DNA of 64,000 nt from Sporobacter sp038405045. GTDB lineage: Bacteria > Bacillota > Clostridia > Oscillospirales > Oscillospiraceae. Below the pieces are notes generated by a model, which did not search any database, had not been told where the DNA came from, and saw only the letters and a list, made by a program, of their open reading frames with translations. The stretch covers positions 1-64,000 of the forward strand of contig JBBZIV010000001.1 in NCBI GenBank assembly GCA_038405045.1. The letters run 5' to 3'. Shown piece by piece: positions 32,436-40,773 of the stretch (its first letter is position 1; the number at the start of each line of letters is the position of its first letter). Both the position numbers and the translations under genes were made by a program.

Positions 32436-33926
32436 TCAGCGCGACATACCCATAATCTCATAAATCCGGCTGAAATCAAGACTTGACCGGAGGGCCTCGG
32501 CAAGCGCGTCATACTGCCGGTCTTTATACACGTCAAAATCAGAAACGGCTTCAAAATCCTCGGGAAGGCCTTTTTTGCGAAGAAGCATCGTCACGAGGGC
32601 GGCTCCCAGAGTGCCATCAAAAAGCCCATGCAGATAGCTGCCGAGGACGTTGCCGCAAACGGCACCGTCCGGCTGACCGTCTGATAGGGATGAAAACGGG
32701 ACGGCCCCCGCGCCCAGCACCGTCCGGCCCATGTGAATTTCATAGCCGGAGATGGCGGCGCCTGACAGCGCGTGAAAAACGCCAGGCAGCGTATTGGCCC
32801 CGGCTGTGACTCGGGTGCGAACCTTTTGTGTTTCAAAGACGGTGTTAACCGGTAAGAGCGCCATACCCGCCATGTGGCCGCCTTCTTCAACGCCGTCCGG
32901 GTCGCTGAGCGTTTCACCGAGCATCTGATAGCCGCCGCAGATGCCGATAACGGGCGTTCCGGCCTTGGCGCGGATTTGTATGGCCGCCTCAAGACCACCG
33001 TCGCGCAGCCACTGGAGGTCGCCCATCGTGTTCTTCGTGCCCGGCAGGATAATAAGATCGGGATTGCCGAGTGCCTCGGCGCGGTCAACAAAGCGCACGC
33101 CGACGGGCTCGTAGCGCGACAGGGCGTTGAAATCCGTAAAATTTGAGATGCGCGGCAGGCGAATAACGGCGATGTCAAGTGCCTTGCCGGTCGCCTGCCG
33201 GTCAAAGCGGTCGGTGACGCTATCCTCATCGTCAAGGTCGAGGCGCAGGTATGGCACGACGCCGAGAACAGGCACGCCGGAGAGTTCTTCAAGCTTTACA
33301 AGGCCCGGGCGGAGAATATCAACATCACCGCGGAATTTATTGATGACAACGCCTTTAAAACGGGCCTGCTCGTCCGGCTCGAGGAGTTTGACGGTACCGT
33401 AAACACTGGCGAAGACGCCGCCGCGGTCAATATCGGCCACGAGGAGAACGGGGGCATCGGCAATTTTCGCCATGCCCATGTTAACAAAATCATCGTTGTT
33501 AAGGTTAATTTCCGCGGGGCTCCCCGCCCCTTCGATGACGATGATGTCATGCTGCGAGGCAAGTGTTTCATAAGCGTCTGTGATGATCGGCCGCAGGCGG
33601 CTTTTGTAATCGTAATAATTCCCGGCCGTCAAGGTGCCGACGACCTCGCCGCTCACGATGACCTGGCTGCCCTTGTCACTCGTCGGCTTGAGCAGCACGG
33701 GATTCATCAAGACGGAGGGCTCGATTTTCGCTGCCTCGGCCTGCATAACCTGAGCCCGGCCCATCTCAAGGCCTTCGTTTGTAATAAAGCTGTTGAGCGC
33801 CATATTCTGGCTTTTAAATGGTGCAACGCTGTACCCATCCTGCGCGAAGACGCGGCAGAGACCGGCGCAAATGAGACTTTTGCCCGCACTCGACGCCGTA
33901 CCTTGAATCATAATTGGTTTGGCCAT
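32436..33926 (-). CDS. cbiP: cobyric acid synthase
   Basis: The 496-residue amidotransferase (CbiP/CobQ) amidates four side chains of adenosylcobyrinic a,c-diamide. An N-terminal P-loop domain has QGTASSAGKSLICAGLCRVF, and the C-terminal glutaminase domain has GICGGYQMLGE (Cys about residue 330) and a late His in GSYLHGLFD. AGGAGC precedes the ATG. It is the last gene of the riboswitch-controlled operon cbiA-cbiB-cobD-cbiP. Confidence 0.96.
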   Translation of the reverse strand: MAKPIMIQGTASSAGKSLICAGLCRVFAQDGYSVAPFKSQNMALNSFITNEGLEMGRAQVMQAEAAKIEPSVLMNPVLLKPTSDKGSQVIVSGEVVGTLTAGNYYDYKSRLRPIITDAYETLASQHDIIVIEGAGSPAEINLNNDDFVNMGMAKIADAPVLLVADIDRGGVFASVYGTVKLLEPDEQARFKGVVINKFRGDVDILRPGLVKLEELSGVPVLGVVPYLRLDLDDEDSVTDRFDRQATGKALDIAVIRLPRISNFTDFNALSRYEPVGVRFVDRAEALGNPDLIILPGTKNTMGDLQWLRDGGLEAAIQIRAKAGTPVIGICGGYQMLGETLSDPDGVEEGGHMAGMALLPVNTVFETQKVRTRVTAGANTLPGVFHALSGAAISGYEIHMGRTVLGAGAVPFSSLSDGQPDGAVCGNVLGSYLHGLFDGTLGAALVTMLLRKKGLPEDFEAVSDFDVYKDRQYDALAEALRSSLDFSRIYEIMGMSR

Positions 33927-33945
33927 TTGTTTAGCTCCTGACTGT

Positions 33946-35013
33946 TTATTTTGTCGCTTCTTTCAAGACGTCGCCAAGCGCGCCGATAAGCTGCTCGTTT
34001 TCAGACTGCGTTCGAACGGCAACGCGCCAAAAACCCGCCGCGAGACCTGCATAATTGCCGCAGTCGCGGATGAGCACACCGCGTTGCCGGAGAAGCGCCC
34101 CAAGATTAGGGATCGGCGCATAAAAGAAAATATAGTTGGCCTCACCGCCGTAAACGCGCAGGCCGAGCGCTGTTAAGGCCGCCGTCAGATCGGCGCGCTC
34201 GGTTTGAATAAGGACGCGCGCCGTGTTAACATAATCGCATTCCCGGAGCGCGGCAATACCAGCCGCCTGCGCGAGGGACGAGACGGACCAGGGTTGCCCT
34301 GCATCCTTTATCGCATCAAGAAGATTAGTATTTGATGAGAGGCAATACCCAAGGCGGACGCCGGCCATACCATAGAGCTTTGTGAAGGCATCAAGAATTA
34401 ACAGGTTGTCATAATCCTTAAGTTTGCGCTTGAGAGAATGGCTTTCCGGCGCGTCTAAAAAGCCGTTGAAGCACTCGTCAACGACGAGGAGCGTCCCGGT
34501 TTGGCGGGTGACGTCCAACAATTCCTGAAGCAGCGCTGGTGCAACGGTCAGCCCCGTTGGGTTGTTGGGGTTACAGATAAACAGAATATCAAGCGCCGGG
34601 GTGACGCGGTCAATAATGGATGAATCAAGCCGGAAACCGGCAGATTCTTCGAGAAAATGGTGCGCAACAACGCAGCCGGTCGTCTTCAGGGCCAATTCGT
34701 ATTCGGCAAACGTTGGCGCCGTGACGAGGGCTGTTTTCGGCCTTTTCGCCAGCGCGAGGCGGAAAATGAGGTCGGCAGCCCCGTTGCCGCAAAGGATATA
34801 TGACGGCGGGAGGCCGAGTTTCTCCGAAATTGCCGCGCGCAGTTGGCGGCAGAGCGGGTCTGGGTACTTATCGGCCTGGGCGGCAGCGGCGGCAATGGCC
34901 TTGGCAACGCCGACCGGTATGCCGAGCGGATTGCAGTTGGCGGAAAAGTCTAACGGCACTTTGCCGTAAGCCTCGAAATACCCTTCGGTATCGCCCCCAT
35001 GGATCAAAGCCAT
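33946..35013 (-). CDS. cobD: threonine-phosphate decarboxylase-like aminotransferase (CobD/CobC)
   Basis: The 355-residue fold-type I PLP enzyme probably makes (R)-1-amino-2-propanol phosphate for the nucleotide loop of cobalamin. It starts ALIHGGDTEGYF, has the substrate segment FSANCNPLGIP, FICNPNNPTG, and the PLP lysine in DAFTKLYGMAGVRLGY (about residue 218). The ATG at 35013 is chosen because AAGGGAG lies seven bases upstream; it overlaps the end of cbiB by ten bases. Cobalamin context distinguishes it from histidinol-phosphate aminotransferase. Confidence 0.9.
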   Translation of the reverse strand: MALIHGGDTEGYFEAYGKVPLDFSANCNPLGIPVGVAKAIAAAAAQADKYPDPLCRQLRAAISEKLGLPPSYILCGNGAADLIFRLALAKRPKTALVTAPTFAEYELALKTTGCVVAHHFLEESAGFRLDSSIIDRVTPALDILFICNPNNPTGLTVAPALLQELLDVTRQTGTLLVVDECFNGFLDAPESHSLKRKLKDYDNLLILDAFTKLYGMAGVRLGYCLSSNTNLLDAIKDAGQPWSVSSLAQAAGIAALRECDYVNTARVLIQTERADLTAALTALGLRVYGGEANYIFFYAPIPNLGALLRQRGVLIRDCGNYAGLAAGFWRVAVRTQSENEQLIGALGDVLKEATK

Positions 35014-35969
35014 ATCAGCACTCCCTTCACCAAAAGGCACAGCACAAGGCACAAAACCGCCGTGGCAAGGAGGAGACGGTTTGTGCGCACAATATCGTCC
35101 GGTTCGATCGGCCGTTTATTGTCCCCAATCGTCGGTTTATGGACAAGCGCGCCGAAGTAAAAATTGTCGCCACCCAGACGGACGCCGAGGGCACCGGCAC
35201 AGGCAGCCTCCGTATGCGCCGAATTGGGGCTTTTGTGGTTTTTCCGGTCACGCCGGAAAATTTGCCATGCGCCTTTCACGTCCAGCCGGACGAAAAACGC
35301 GGCCAGAACCATCATAACACCGGCGATGCGCGCCGGGATAAAATTGACGACGTCGTCCACCTTGGCGGCTGCGCGGCCGAAATAGAGATACATGTCGTTT
35401 TGATAGCCGACCATGCTGTCCATGGTATTGAGGGCTTTATAGAAAAGCCCGAGCGGCGCCCCGCCGACGGCCATGAATAAAAGCGGCGCGACGACGCCGT
35501 CAGCCGTGTTTTCGGCAACCGTTTCGACGGTGGCGCGCGTCACGCCGCCCGCGTCTAAGCCCGCCGTATCGCGCCCCACGATTTCGGCAACGGCAGCGCG
35601 CGCCGCCGCCAAATCACCGCGACGGAGTGGGTTGAACACCTCGAGGCTGGCGACGCGCAGGGAGCGCGTGGACAGGCACTGCCAGACAAGGATGCTTTCA
35701 ACAATAACGCGTAAATAGGGCGAGATGATCTGGCACGCGACGAGCAGGCCGATACCCGCGCCGAGAGAGACAACGCTCATGCAGAAAACGAGAAAAATGC
35801 CGGCGGTCAGCTCACCGGACGGCGTTTTTGGGAACAGACGCCGCAAGACACGTTCAAAAAAAGGGATCAACTTGCCATAAGCCAATACGATATGCGGCCA
35901 TCCAATCGGATCACCAATGATGAGGTCCAGCAAGAAGCCGATAAGGAGGGCAAAAAGTGACAGAATCAT
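35004..35969 (-). CDS. cbiB: adenosylcobinamide-phosphate synthase
   Basis: The 321-residue integral membrane protein joins aminopropanol phosphate to adenosylcobyric acid. It opens with a hydrophobic helix and the family motif LDLIIGDPIGWPHIV (residues 14-28), and later carries GRDTAGLDAGGVTRATVETVAENTADG split over two helices and NSAHTEAACAGALGVRLGG. GGAGGC precedes the ATG. It overlaps cbiA by four bases and cobD by ten. Confidence 0.95.
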   Translation of the reverse strand: MILSLFALLIGFLLDLIIGDPIGWPHIVLAYGKLIPFFERVLRRLFPKTPSGELTAGIFLVFCMSVVSLGAGIGLLVACQIISPYLRVIVESILVWQCLSTRSLRVASLEVFNPLRRGDLAAARAAVAEIVGRDTAGLDAGGVTRATVETVAENTADGVVAPLLFMAVGGAPLGLFYKALNTMDSMVGYQNDMYLYFGRAAAKVDDVVNFIPARIAGVMMVLAAFFVRLDVKGAWQIFRRDRKNHKSPNSAHTEAACAGALGVRLGGDNFYFGALVHKPTIGDNKRPIEPDDIVRTNRLLLATAVLCLVLCLLVKGVLIWL

Positions 35970-37330
35970 AGACGGGCCTCCGAATAAGCGGCCGCCGCTT
36001 TAACGAAATTTTCGGCGAAGGCGGGATTGCCGTAGAAATAAAGATGCGGAAAGCCAGCAAATAGCGTCGGATGCTTGGCAACGCACGACCAGGTACTCCC
36101 GTTGGTGCGCCGTGCCGTACACATGCCGTCGGTGATGGTTGAATCCCAGTAATGAAATTCATGCGCTGGAATCGTCTCGCCGGTCTTGCAGAGGATAGTG
36201 TCGTCATCAGCCGCCAGATGGATATAGCCAAACCGCTGCAGACGCGGTGTTTTGAAGCCGTGACCGCTTAAAACGCCCGCCATGGGATAGGTTTTCCCGG
36301 CACTGTCTTCCAGCGTGTCGTGCAAATAGAGATAGCCGCCGCATTCGGCTAAAGTCGGCAAGCCGGACGATACGGCGTCAAAGATGGCGCGGCGCATTGA
36401 CGTGTTTTGGCTGAGCACATCAGCATAAAGCTCCGGATAGCCGCCGCCGAGATAGAGCGCGCCGATATCCTTGGGCAGCGCTGCATCGCGAAGCGGGCTG
36501 AAAGGGACGAGCTCGGCACCAAAGTGTGTGAGCAGGTCAAGATTGTCGGCATAGTAAAAGCAGAAAGCATCATCCTGTGCTACCGCAATACGGGGCTTTT
36601 TCGCAAGAGCGGGCAGAATGCTGGGCAGGCTACCCTCAAGAGGGGGCGCTGAGGATGCCAGCGCAAGTAGGGCGTCAAGGTCGACGCATTTTTCCGCCGC
36701 CTCACCAAGACGGTCAAGCTTCAAATGCAGGTTTTCAATTTCCGCTGCCGTGACAAGGCCAAGATGTCGGCTTTCGATGGCGCAGTCTGGCAATCGCTCA
36801 AAATGCCCCAGAATTGGCAGGCCCGTTTCCGCCGTCAGCAGGTCCTTCACCATGTCAAAAAGTGATTTTGAACACTCGTTCAAAATAACCCCGGCAATGC
36901 GGCTGTCCGGCCGAAAGTTCTTAAAACCGTTAATCGTCGCGGCGAGTGAGAGATACGCCCCGTGAGCGGAGACAACTAGGATAACGGGTGTCTCAGTCAC
37001 AACAGCGACCGCGTAGCTGCTGGCCGCCGTTGTGTTGCCGGAGCCGTCATAATAGCCCATGACGCCCTCGATGACAGCTGTATGCCCGGCGGCGTGCCGA
37101 CAGAGGAGGCCGCGCACAACGTCTTCCGGCGTGAAGAATAGATCGAGATTATAGCTTGGAATACCGAGGACGGCGCGGTGGAACATCGGGTCAATATAAT
37201 CCGGCCCGCATTTGAAGCTGACGGGATTTGCCCCGCGCTTCCGAAGCGCCGATAAAAGCGCCAGTGTCACAGTTGTTTTCCCAGTCCCGCTTGCTGGAGC
37301 GGCAATTAAAATTCTCGGAATTGGCGTCAT
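35966..37330 (-). CDS. cbiA: cobyrinic acid a,c-diamide synthase
   Basis: The 454-residue amidotransferase (CbiA/CobB) converts cobyrinic acid to the a,c-diamide. The P-loop is APASGTGKTTVTLALL at the N-terminus, and the C-terminal glutaminase domain has GGGYPELYA and the nucleophile Cys in LAECGGYLYLHD (about residue 325). The start is ATG 37330 or the adjacent 37333, with GAGGGG upstream; the longer frame upstream is riboswitch RNA. It is the first gene of the cobalamin operon. No early corrin-ring genes are present here. Confidence 0.95.
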   Translation of the reverse strand: MTPIPRILIAAPASGTGKTTVTLALLSALRKRGANPVSFKCGPDYIDPMFHRAVLGIPSYNLDLFFTPEDVVRGLLCRHAAGHTAVIEGVMGYYDGSGNTTAASSYAVAVVTETPVILVVSAHGAYLSLAATINGFKNFRPDSRIAGVILNECSKSLFDMVKDLLTAETGLPILGHFERLPDCAIESRHLGLVTAAEIENLHLKLDRLGEAAEKCVDLDALLALASSAPPLEGSLPSILPALAKKPRIAVAQDDAFCFYYADNLDLLTHFGAELVPFSPLRDAALPKDIGALYLGGGYPELYADVLSQNTSMRRAIFDAVSSGLPTLAECGGYLYLHDTLEDSAGKTYPMAGVLSGHGFKTPRLQRFGYIHLAADDDTILCKTGETIPAHEFHYWDSTITDGMCTARRTNGSTWSCVAKHPTLFAGFPHLYFYGNPAFAENFVKAAAAYSEARL

Positions 37331-37353
37331 CATGCGTCCCCTCGTTTCCTGCA

Positions 37354-37381
37354 ATAAAAAACCTCTCCGGGACGGAGAGGC
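37354..37381 (-). terminator. cobalamin riboswitch terminator
   Basis: On the minus strand CCTCTCCG and CGGAGAGG pair across TCC and are followed by TTTTTTATTG, about 25 bases before the cbiA start. Confidence 0.85.
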
Positions 37382-37429
37382 GTGAAAAAGCAAAGCATGC
37401 TTTACCACACCGGCTGAAGTCCCGTCAGC

Positions 37430-37634
37430 CTGTGACTAAAATCGCAGCGCCTGTATTCTGGCTTGAGCGTCATGGCCTTATTTCGCCTTCCCATGAAAAA
37501 TCACAGTGACTAAGGGCAAGCCCTCGTGAAATAAAGCTGGTACTCTTACAGCGGCGGCTCCGCGCGGGACTTACACCCGACTTCCAATAACCGCTAAAGC
37601 GGTTAAAACGCAGCGACTTGAGCTATTAAGTAAT
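37430..37634 (-). ncRNA. cobalamin riboswitch
   Basis: On the minus strand the conserved core GGGTGTAAGTCCCGCGCGG, a CACTG element, and the B12 box AGCCAGAATACAGGCGCTGC (37443-37464 region) occur in the expected order. It lies between a near-consensus promoter and a terminator directly ahead of cbiA. Adenosylcobalamin or a related cobalamin would shut off the operon. Confidence 0.93.
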
Positions 37635-37640
37635 GTGTTC

Positions 37641-37669
37641 ATCCTACTGGCATTTCGTTATTTTGTCAA
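37641..37669 (-). promoter_or_regulatory. promoter of the cobalamin operon
   Basis: On the minus strand TTGACA (37664-37669), a 17-base spacer and TAGGAT (37641-37646). Confidence 0.8.
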
Positions 37670-37777
37670 GTGGGGGCAGTCCGCCTTCGGAATTTATCGA
37701 AAATGCATAAAAAATGACGACAATTAGGGGGGTGATTTGTTAACAACAAAGATTATCAGTAATATTATAAATTAAAC

Positions 37778-37805
37778 TTGAAAACAATATCGTAAGTGCT
37801 ATAGT
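37778..37805 (+). promoter_or_regulatory. promoter of the Mg2+ transport operon
   Basis: TTGAAA (37778-37783), a 16-base spacer and TATAGT (37800-37805), about 20 bases before the M-box begins. Confidence 0.7.
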
Positions 37806-37824
37806 TGAAAATGAAGTAAATAGA

Positions 37825-37971
37825 AATCTCGGTAGGTGAGGCTACCACAAGGATATGGATTGCTGCCGCGAAAGGTTGGAGACAACCTGAGCCGGTCAAC
37901 AGGATTTGTCGACATTTAAGGCATAACCTAATGCAATTTCACCGCCTTGCGGAGCTAAAGCTTGAACGGGT
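37825..37971 (+). ncRNA. M-box (ykoK) Mg2+ riboswitch
   Basis: Matches the M-box consensus in order: ATCTCGGTAGGTGAGGCT, GCTGCCGCGAAAGG, CCGGTCAACAGGAT, GTCGACATTTAAGG, AATGC, and GGAGCTAAAGCTT. In the family, Mg2+ binding favours the downstream terminator. It precedes Mg2+ transport genes, as expected. Confidence 0.95.
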
Positions 37972-37987
37972 GCCGGAAGGAAATAGG

Positions 37988-38019
37988 CCTTCGCCCGTTC
38001 GTCGTGGCGAAGGTTTTGT
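37988..38019 (+). terminator. M-box expression-platform terminator
   Basis: CCTTCGCC (37988-37995) pairs with GGCGAAGG (38006-38013) and is followed by TTTTGTATT. It is the first of two terminators before the Mg2+ genes. Confidence 0.85.
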
Positions 38020-38056
38020 ATTGCTTATATTCTGATATTCAGGAGGCTTTTTTCAA

Positions 38057-38131
38057 ATGGACGCAGACCCTGGCAATCGAAGTAAGACTTTTGAATTGAA
38101 CACGGAAGGAATTTTGTCTGATTCTCCGTAA
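38057..38131 (+). CDS. 24-residue leader ORF (candidate Mg2+-responsive leader peptide)
   Basis: A short frame starts at an ATG with the strong binding site AGGAGG (38041-38046) ten bases upstream and ends TAA at 38129-38131. The product begins M-D-A-D-P-G and ends S-D-S-P. Acidic and proline residues right after the start resemble the enterobacterial MgtL peptide (M-E-P-D-P), where such residues destabilise ribosomes at low Mg2+. Codons 15 to 18 overlap CACGGAAGGA (38101-38110), one arm of an antiterminator. It lies after the M-box terminator and before the Mg2+ operon. That it is translated is inferred from the binding site and position. Confidence 0.5.
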   Translation: MDADPGNRSKTFELNTEGILSDSP

Positions 38132-38172
38132 CGAGGATTAGATTTTGTCCACATGTCAAAAATCCTTCCGTG
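38101..38172 (+). promoter_or_regulatory. candidate antiterminator pairing in the Mg2+ operon leader
   Basis: CACGGAAGGA (38101-38110) is exactly complementary to TCCTTCCGTG (38163-38172), with further TTTT/AAAA pairing. Forming this helix prevents the terminator at 38158-38192. A small hairpin ATTCTC/GAGGAT (38121-38138) lies in the loop and contains the leader ORF stop codon. Confidence 0.6.
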
Positions 38173-38192
38173 ACCATACGGAGGGATTTTTT
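38158..38192 (+). terminator. second terminator, overlapping the binding site of the MgtE-like gene
   Basis: AAAAATCCTTCCGT (38158-38171) pairs with ACGGAGGGATTTTT (38178-38191) across GACCAT, and six T end directly before the ATG at 38193. The hairpin contains the Shine-Dalgarno GGAGGG, so it can block both transcription and translation. Confidence 0.65.
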
Positions 38193-39443
38193 ATGTTTAA
38201 AGAGACGATCTTTTATTTGAGCCGCGTGCTCGGCAAAAAAGTCCGGACGGGGAACGATGCCGTCATCGGGACGCTTGCCGATATCGCCGTTGATGTATCT
38301 TCGGCGGTGCCGCAGGTTGTTTTGCTTGTCATCAGAAGTGGCGGGCGGGAGATGCTCGTCGATTCCGCGACGTTTACGGTTACCGAGGAGCGGGGACAAT
38401 TTGTTTTCCGGTGCCGCGAGCTTGTGACGCTGCCGGACCTGCCGGAGAACACGCTCTTACTGAAAAAATATGTGCTTGACCGCCAACTCGTTGATATCAA
38501 CGGACGCAAGCTTGTCCGCGTCAATGACCTGCGGCTGGCGGTCATGTCGAGCGGGACGTTCCTTGTTGCCGTTGATGTCGGCTTCGAGGGGCTCATGCGG
38601 CGGCTGGGCGTTGCCAAGCCGCTTAAAACGATCTTGAGGCTCTTTAACGCGTCAATGCCAGGCAAGCTTGTCTTGTGGGATGCCGTTGAGACCGTTGATA
38701 TCGGGCACGCGGGCATCAAGCTGAGCAAGGCGTACTCCAAGCTGGAGACGCTGCACGTCTCCGACCTTGCCGATATCCTGGAGGATATGGACATCAAGAT
38801 GCAGACCGAGGTTTTCTCATCGCTTGATGACGAAAAGGCTGCCGATGTTCTTGAGGAGCTTGAAATGGAAGCGCAGATTACCGTTTTGGAGAGTCTGCCT
38901 GTTGAAAAAGCCGCGGACCTCTTGGAAATGATGCCGGCCGATGAGGTTGCCGACATTCTTGAGGAGATGGGTGAAGAGAAAGCCGAAGAGCTTTTGTCTG
39001 AGATGGAAAGCGAGGCGTCTGAGGAAGTCCGCGAGCTCATGGAATATGAGGACTATGAGGTCGGCAGCGTGATGACGACCGATTTCATCGCCTACAAGGT
39101 GAGCATGACTGTTGGCGAGGTTATTGGAGAGCTGCGCCGCCTCAAGCCGGAGCCCAGCTCCATCTACTATCTATATATCGTTGACGAGAGCGAGAAGCTG
39201 ACGGCGACGGTATCGCTCCGTGACCTCGTTGTCTCCGAGGCGGAGACGATCATCGATGAAATTATGAACACAAAGATGATCTTCGTTCGTGACACGGACG
39301 ACATTGAGTCGATCGGCGAAATCATCTCCAAATACAATCTGCTTGCCGTCCCCGTCGTTGACAAGGACATGGTGCTTTTGGGCATGGTCGTTATTGATGA
39401 CATCGTTTACAATCTCCTCAGAGCCAGAAAAAGAAAGGTTTAA
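38193..39443 (+). CDS. MgtE-type cytosolic Mg2+ sensor protein without transport domain
   Basis: The 416-residue soluble protein has an N-terminal PRC-barrel-like region (about 1-150), the superhelical MgtE N domain of repeated short helices (about 185-285; LHVSDLADILEDMD, AADVLEELE, KAADLLEMMPADEVADILEEM), and a CBS pair (about 290-416; VGSVMTTDFIAYK, IINTKMIFVRDTDDIESI-like segments). No membrane segment follows, so it lacks the MgtE channel. The ATG at 38193 has GGAGGG seven bases upstream. It is followed 12 bases later by the Nramp-related transporter and probably gates or regulates it. Confidence 0.9.
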   Translation: MFKETIFYLSRVLGKKVRTGNDAVIGTLADIAVDVSSAVPQVVLLVIRSGGREMLVDSATFTVTEERGQFVFRCRELVTLPDLPENTLLLKKYVLDRQLVDINGRKLVRVNDLRLAVMSSGTFLVAVDVGFEGLMRRLGVAKPLKTILRLFNASMPGKLVLWDAVETVDIGHAGIKLSKAYSKLETLHVSDLADILEDMDIKMQTEVFSSLDDEKAADVLEELEMEAQITVLESLPVEKAADLLEMMPADEVADILEEMGEEKAEELLSEMESEASEEVRELMEYEDYEVGSVMTTDFIAYKVSMTVGEVIGELRRLKPEPSSIYYLYIVDESEKLTATVSLRDLVVSEAETIIDEIMNTKMIFVRDTDDIESIGEIISKYNLLAVPVVDKDMVLLGMVVIDDIVYNLLRARKRKV

Positions 39444-39455
39444 AGGAGGGACGAT

Positions 39456-40706
39456 ATGACGGCTTTTATCAGCAGCGTTAAAAAGAAGAGGTTCTGGAGA
39501 AACGTTGCCTTTTTCCTTGCCATTATCGGGCCCGGGATTATTACGGGCAGTGTGGACAACGACGTCGGCGGCATTACAACGTATTCCGTTGCCGGGGCGC
39601 TTTATGGCTACAAGCTTATCTGGACACTGATTCCCGCGTTTATTGTCCTGTTTGTTACGCAGGAGATGAACGCGCGAATGGGGATTGTGACAGGCAAGGG
39701 CTTGGCCGACTTAATCCGGGAGAACACCGGCGTTAAGATCACCTTTTTCATCGTTATTTTTTTACTTGGCGCCGATATCATGAACACCATGACGGAGTTT
39801 ACCGGTGTCGCCGGGAGCATGGCGATCTTCGGTGTCAGCAAGTATATCTCCGTTCCACTCGTTGCCGCCGGTGTGTGGTTTATCGTCGTCAAGGGGACGT
39901 ATCGGATTGCCGAAAAGATTTTTCTGATCTTTTGTTTGGCTTTGTTTATTTATGTCGCCGCGGCGCTTCTCGGCAAGCCGGACTGGGGCGCCATCGGCCA
40001 ATCCATTGTCAAGCCGGAAGTCGAATCCAATTTTTCTTACATCGCCACCATCATCGGCCTCGTCGGCACGACGATTGCGCCATGGATGCAGTTTTACATG
40101 CAGTCGTCCGTTATCGAAAAACAGCTGCGCGTCAAGGACCTGAAATGGTCAAAGCTCGACGTTTTGATCGGCTGCCTCTGCACCATCATCGTTGCGTTCT
40201 TCATCATCGTCTCCTGCGCCTCGACGCTTCATGTTAAGGGCGTTGTGATTGCAAACGCGGTTGACGCCGCGGCGGCACTTACCCCCGTTGCGGGCGCTTT
40301 GGCGTCACAGGTCTTTGCATTCGGCCTATTTGTGGCCTCTATTTTTGCCGCCGTCATCCTGCCTGTTTCCGTCTCCTTTTACGTCTGTGAGGCGTTTGGT
40401 TATGAAGCGGGAATCGACAAGACGTGGGAAGAGGCACCGCAGTTTTACTGGCTTTATACCGGCATCATCGCGCTATCAGCCGGTATGATTCTGATTCCAA
40501 ACGCCCCGCTGATTCAGATATCGCTCTGGTCCCAGCGTATTAACGGTATCATGCTGCCAATTGTCCTCCTCTGCATGGTGCTGATCATTAACAAAAAAGA
40601 GGTCATGGGGCCATACGTCAACAAACCGCTGACGAATCTCATCGCCTGGGCGACGATTGTCATTTTAATCGGTCTGACGGCCTCACTCGTCGTCACCATG
40701 TTTTAG
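39456..40706 (+). CDS. Nramp-related Mg2+ transporter (NRMT)
   Basis: The 416-residue protein has about eleven membrane helices and the Nramp fold. In helix 1 the usual metal motif DPGN is replaced by a VDNDVGG segment (residues 29-35), and in helix 6 the canonical methionine of the MPH motif is replaced, giving APWMQFYMQSS. These changes mark the NRMT branch, known to carry Mg2+ rather than Mn2+ and to be M-box controlled in Clostridium. AGGAGGG precedes the ATG, 12 bases after the sensor gene. A strong terminator follows. Confidence 0.88.
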   Translation: MTAFISSVKKKRFWRNVAFFLAIIGPGIITGSVDNDVGGITTYSVAGALYGYKLIWTLIPAFIVLFVTQEMNARMGIVTGKGLADLIRENTGVKITFFIVIFLLGADIMNTMTEFTGVAGSMAIFGVSKYISVPLVAAGVWFIVVKGTYRIAEKIFLIFCLALFIYVAAALLGKPDWGAIGQSIVKPEVESNFSYIATIIGLVGTTIAPWMQFYMQSSVIEKQLRVKDLKWSKLDVLIGCLCTIIVAFFIIVSCASTLHVKGVVIANAVDAAAALTPVAGALASQVFAFGLFVASIFAAVILPVSVSFYVCEAFGYEAGIDKTWEEAPQFYWLYTGIIALSAGMILIPNAPLIQISLWSQRINGIMLPIVLLCMVLIINKKEVMGPYVNKPLTNLIAWATIVILIGLTASLVVTMF

Positions 40707-40723
40707 CGGCTTCAACAAATGAT

Positions 40724-40765
40724 AAGGGGCAGCCCCGGATTTGATGTCCGGGGCTGCCCCTTTTT
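40724..40765 (+). terminator. terminator of the Mg2+ operon
   Basis: A stem of about 15 bases, AGGGGCAGCCCCGGA / TCCGGGGCTGCCCCT, with loop TTTGATG, followed by TTTTTCC. Confidence 0.92.
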
Positions 40766-40773
40766 CCAAGGGT

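Noticed and set aside
37331..37408. 26-codon N-terminal extension of CbiA
   Set aside because: It lies in the riboswitch terminator and lacks a binding site; the P-loop starts just after ATG 37330.
38213..39040. 275-codon minus-strand Ser-rich frame within the MgtE-like gene
   Set aside because: Complement of Glu/Asp-rich codons on the plus strand gives Ser-rich nonsense; no initiation signals.
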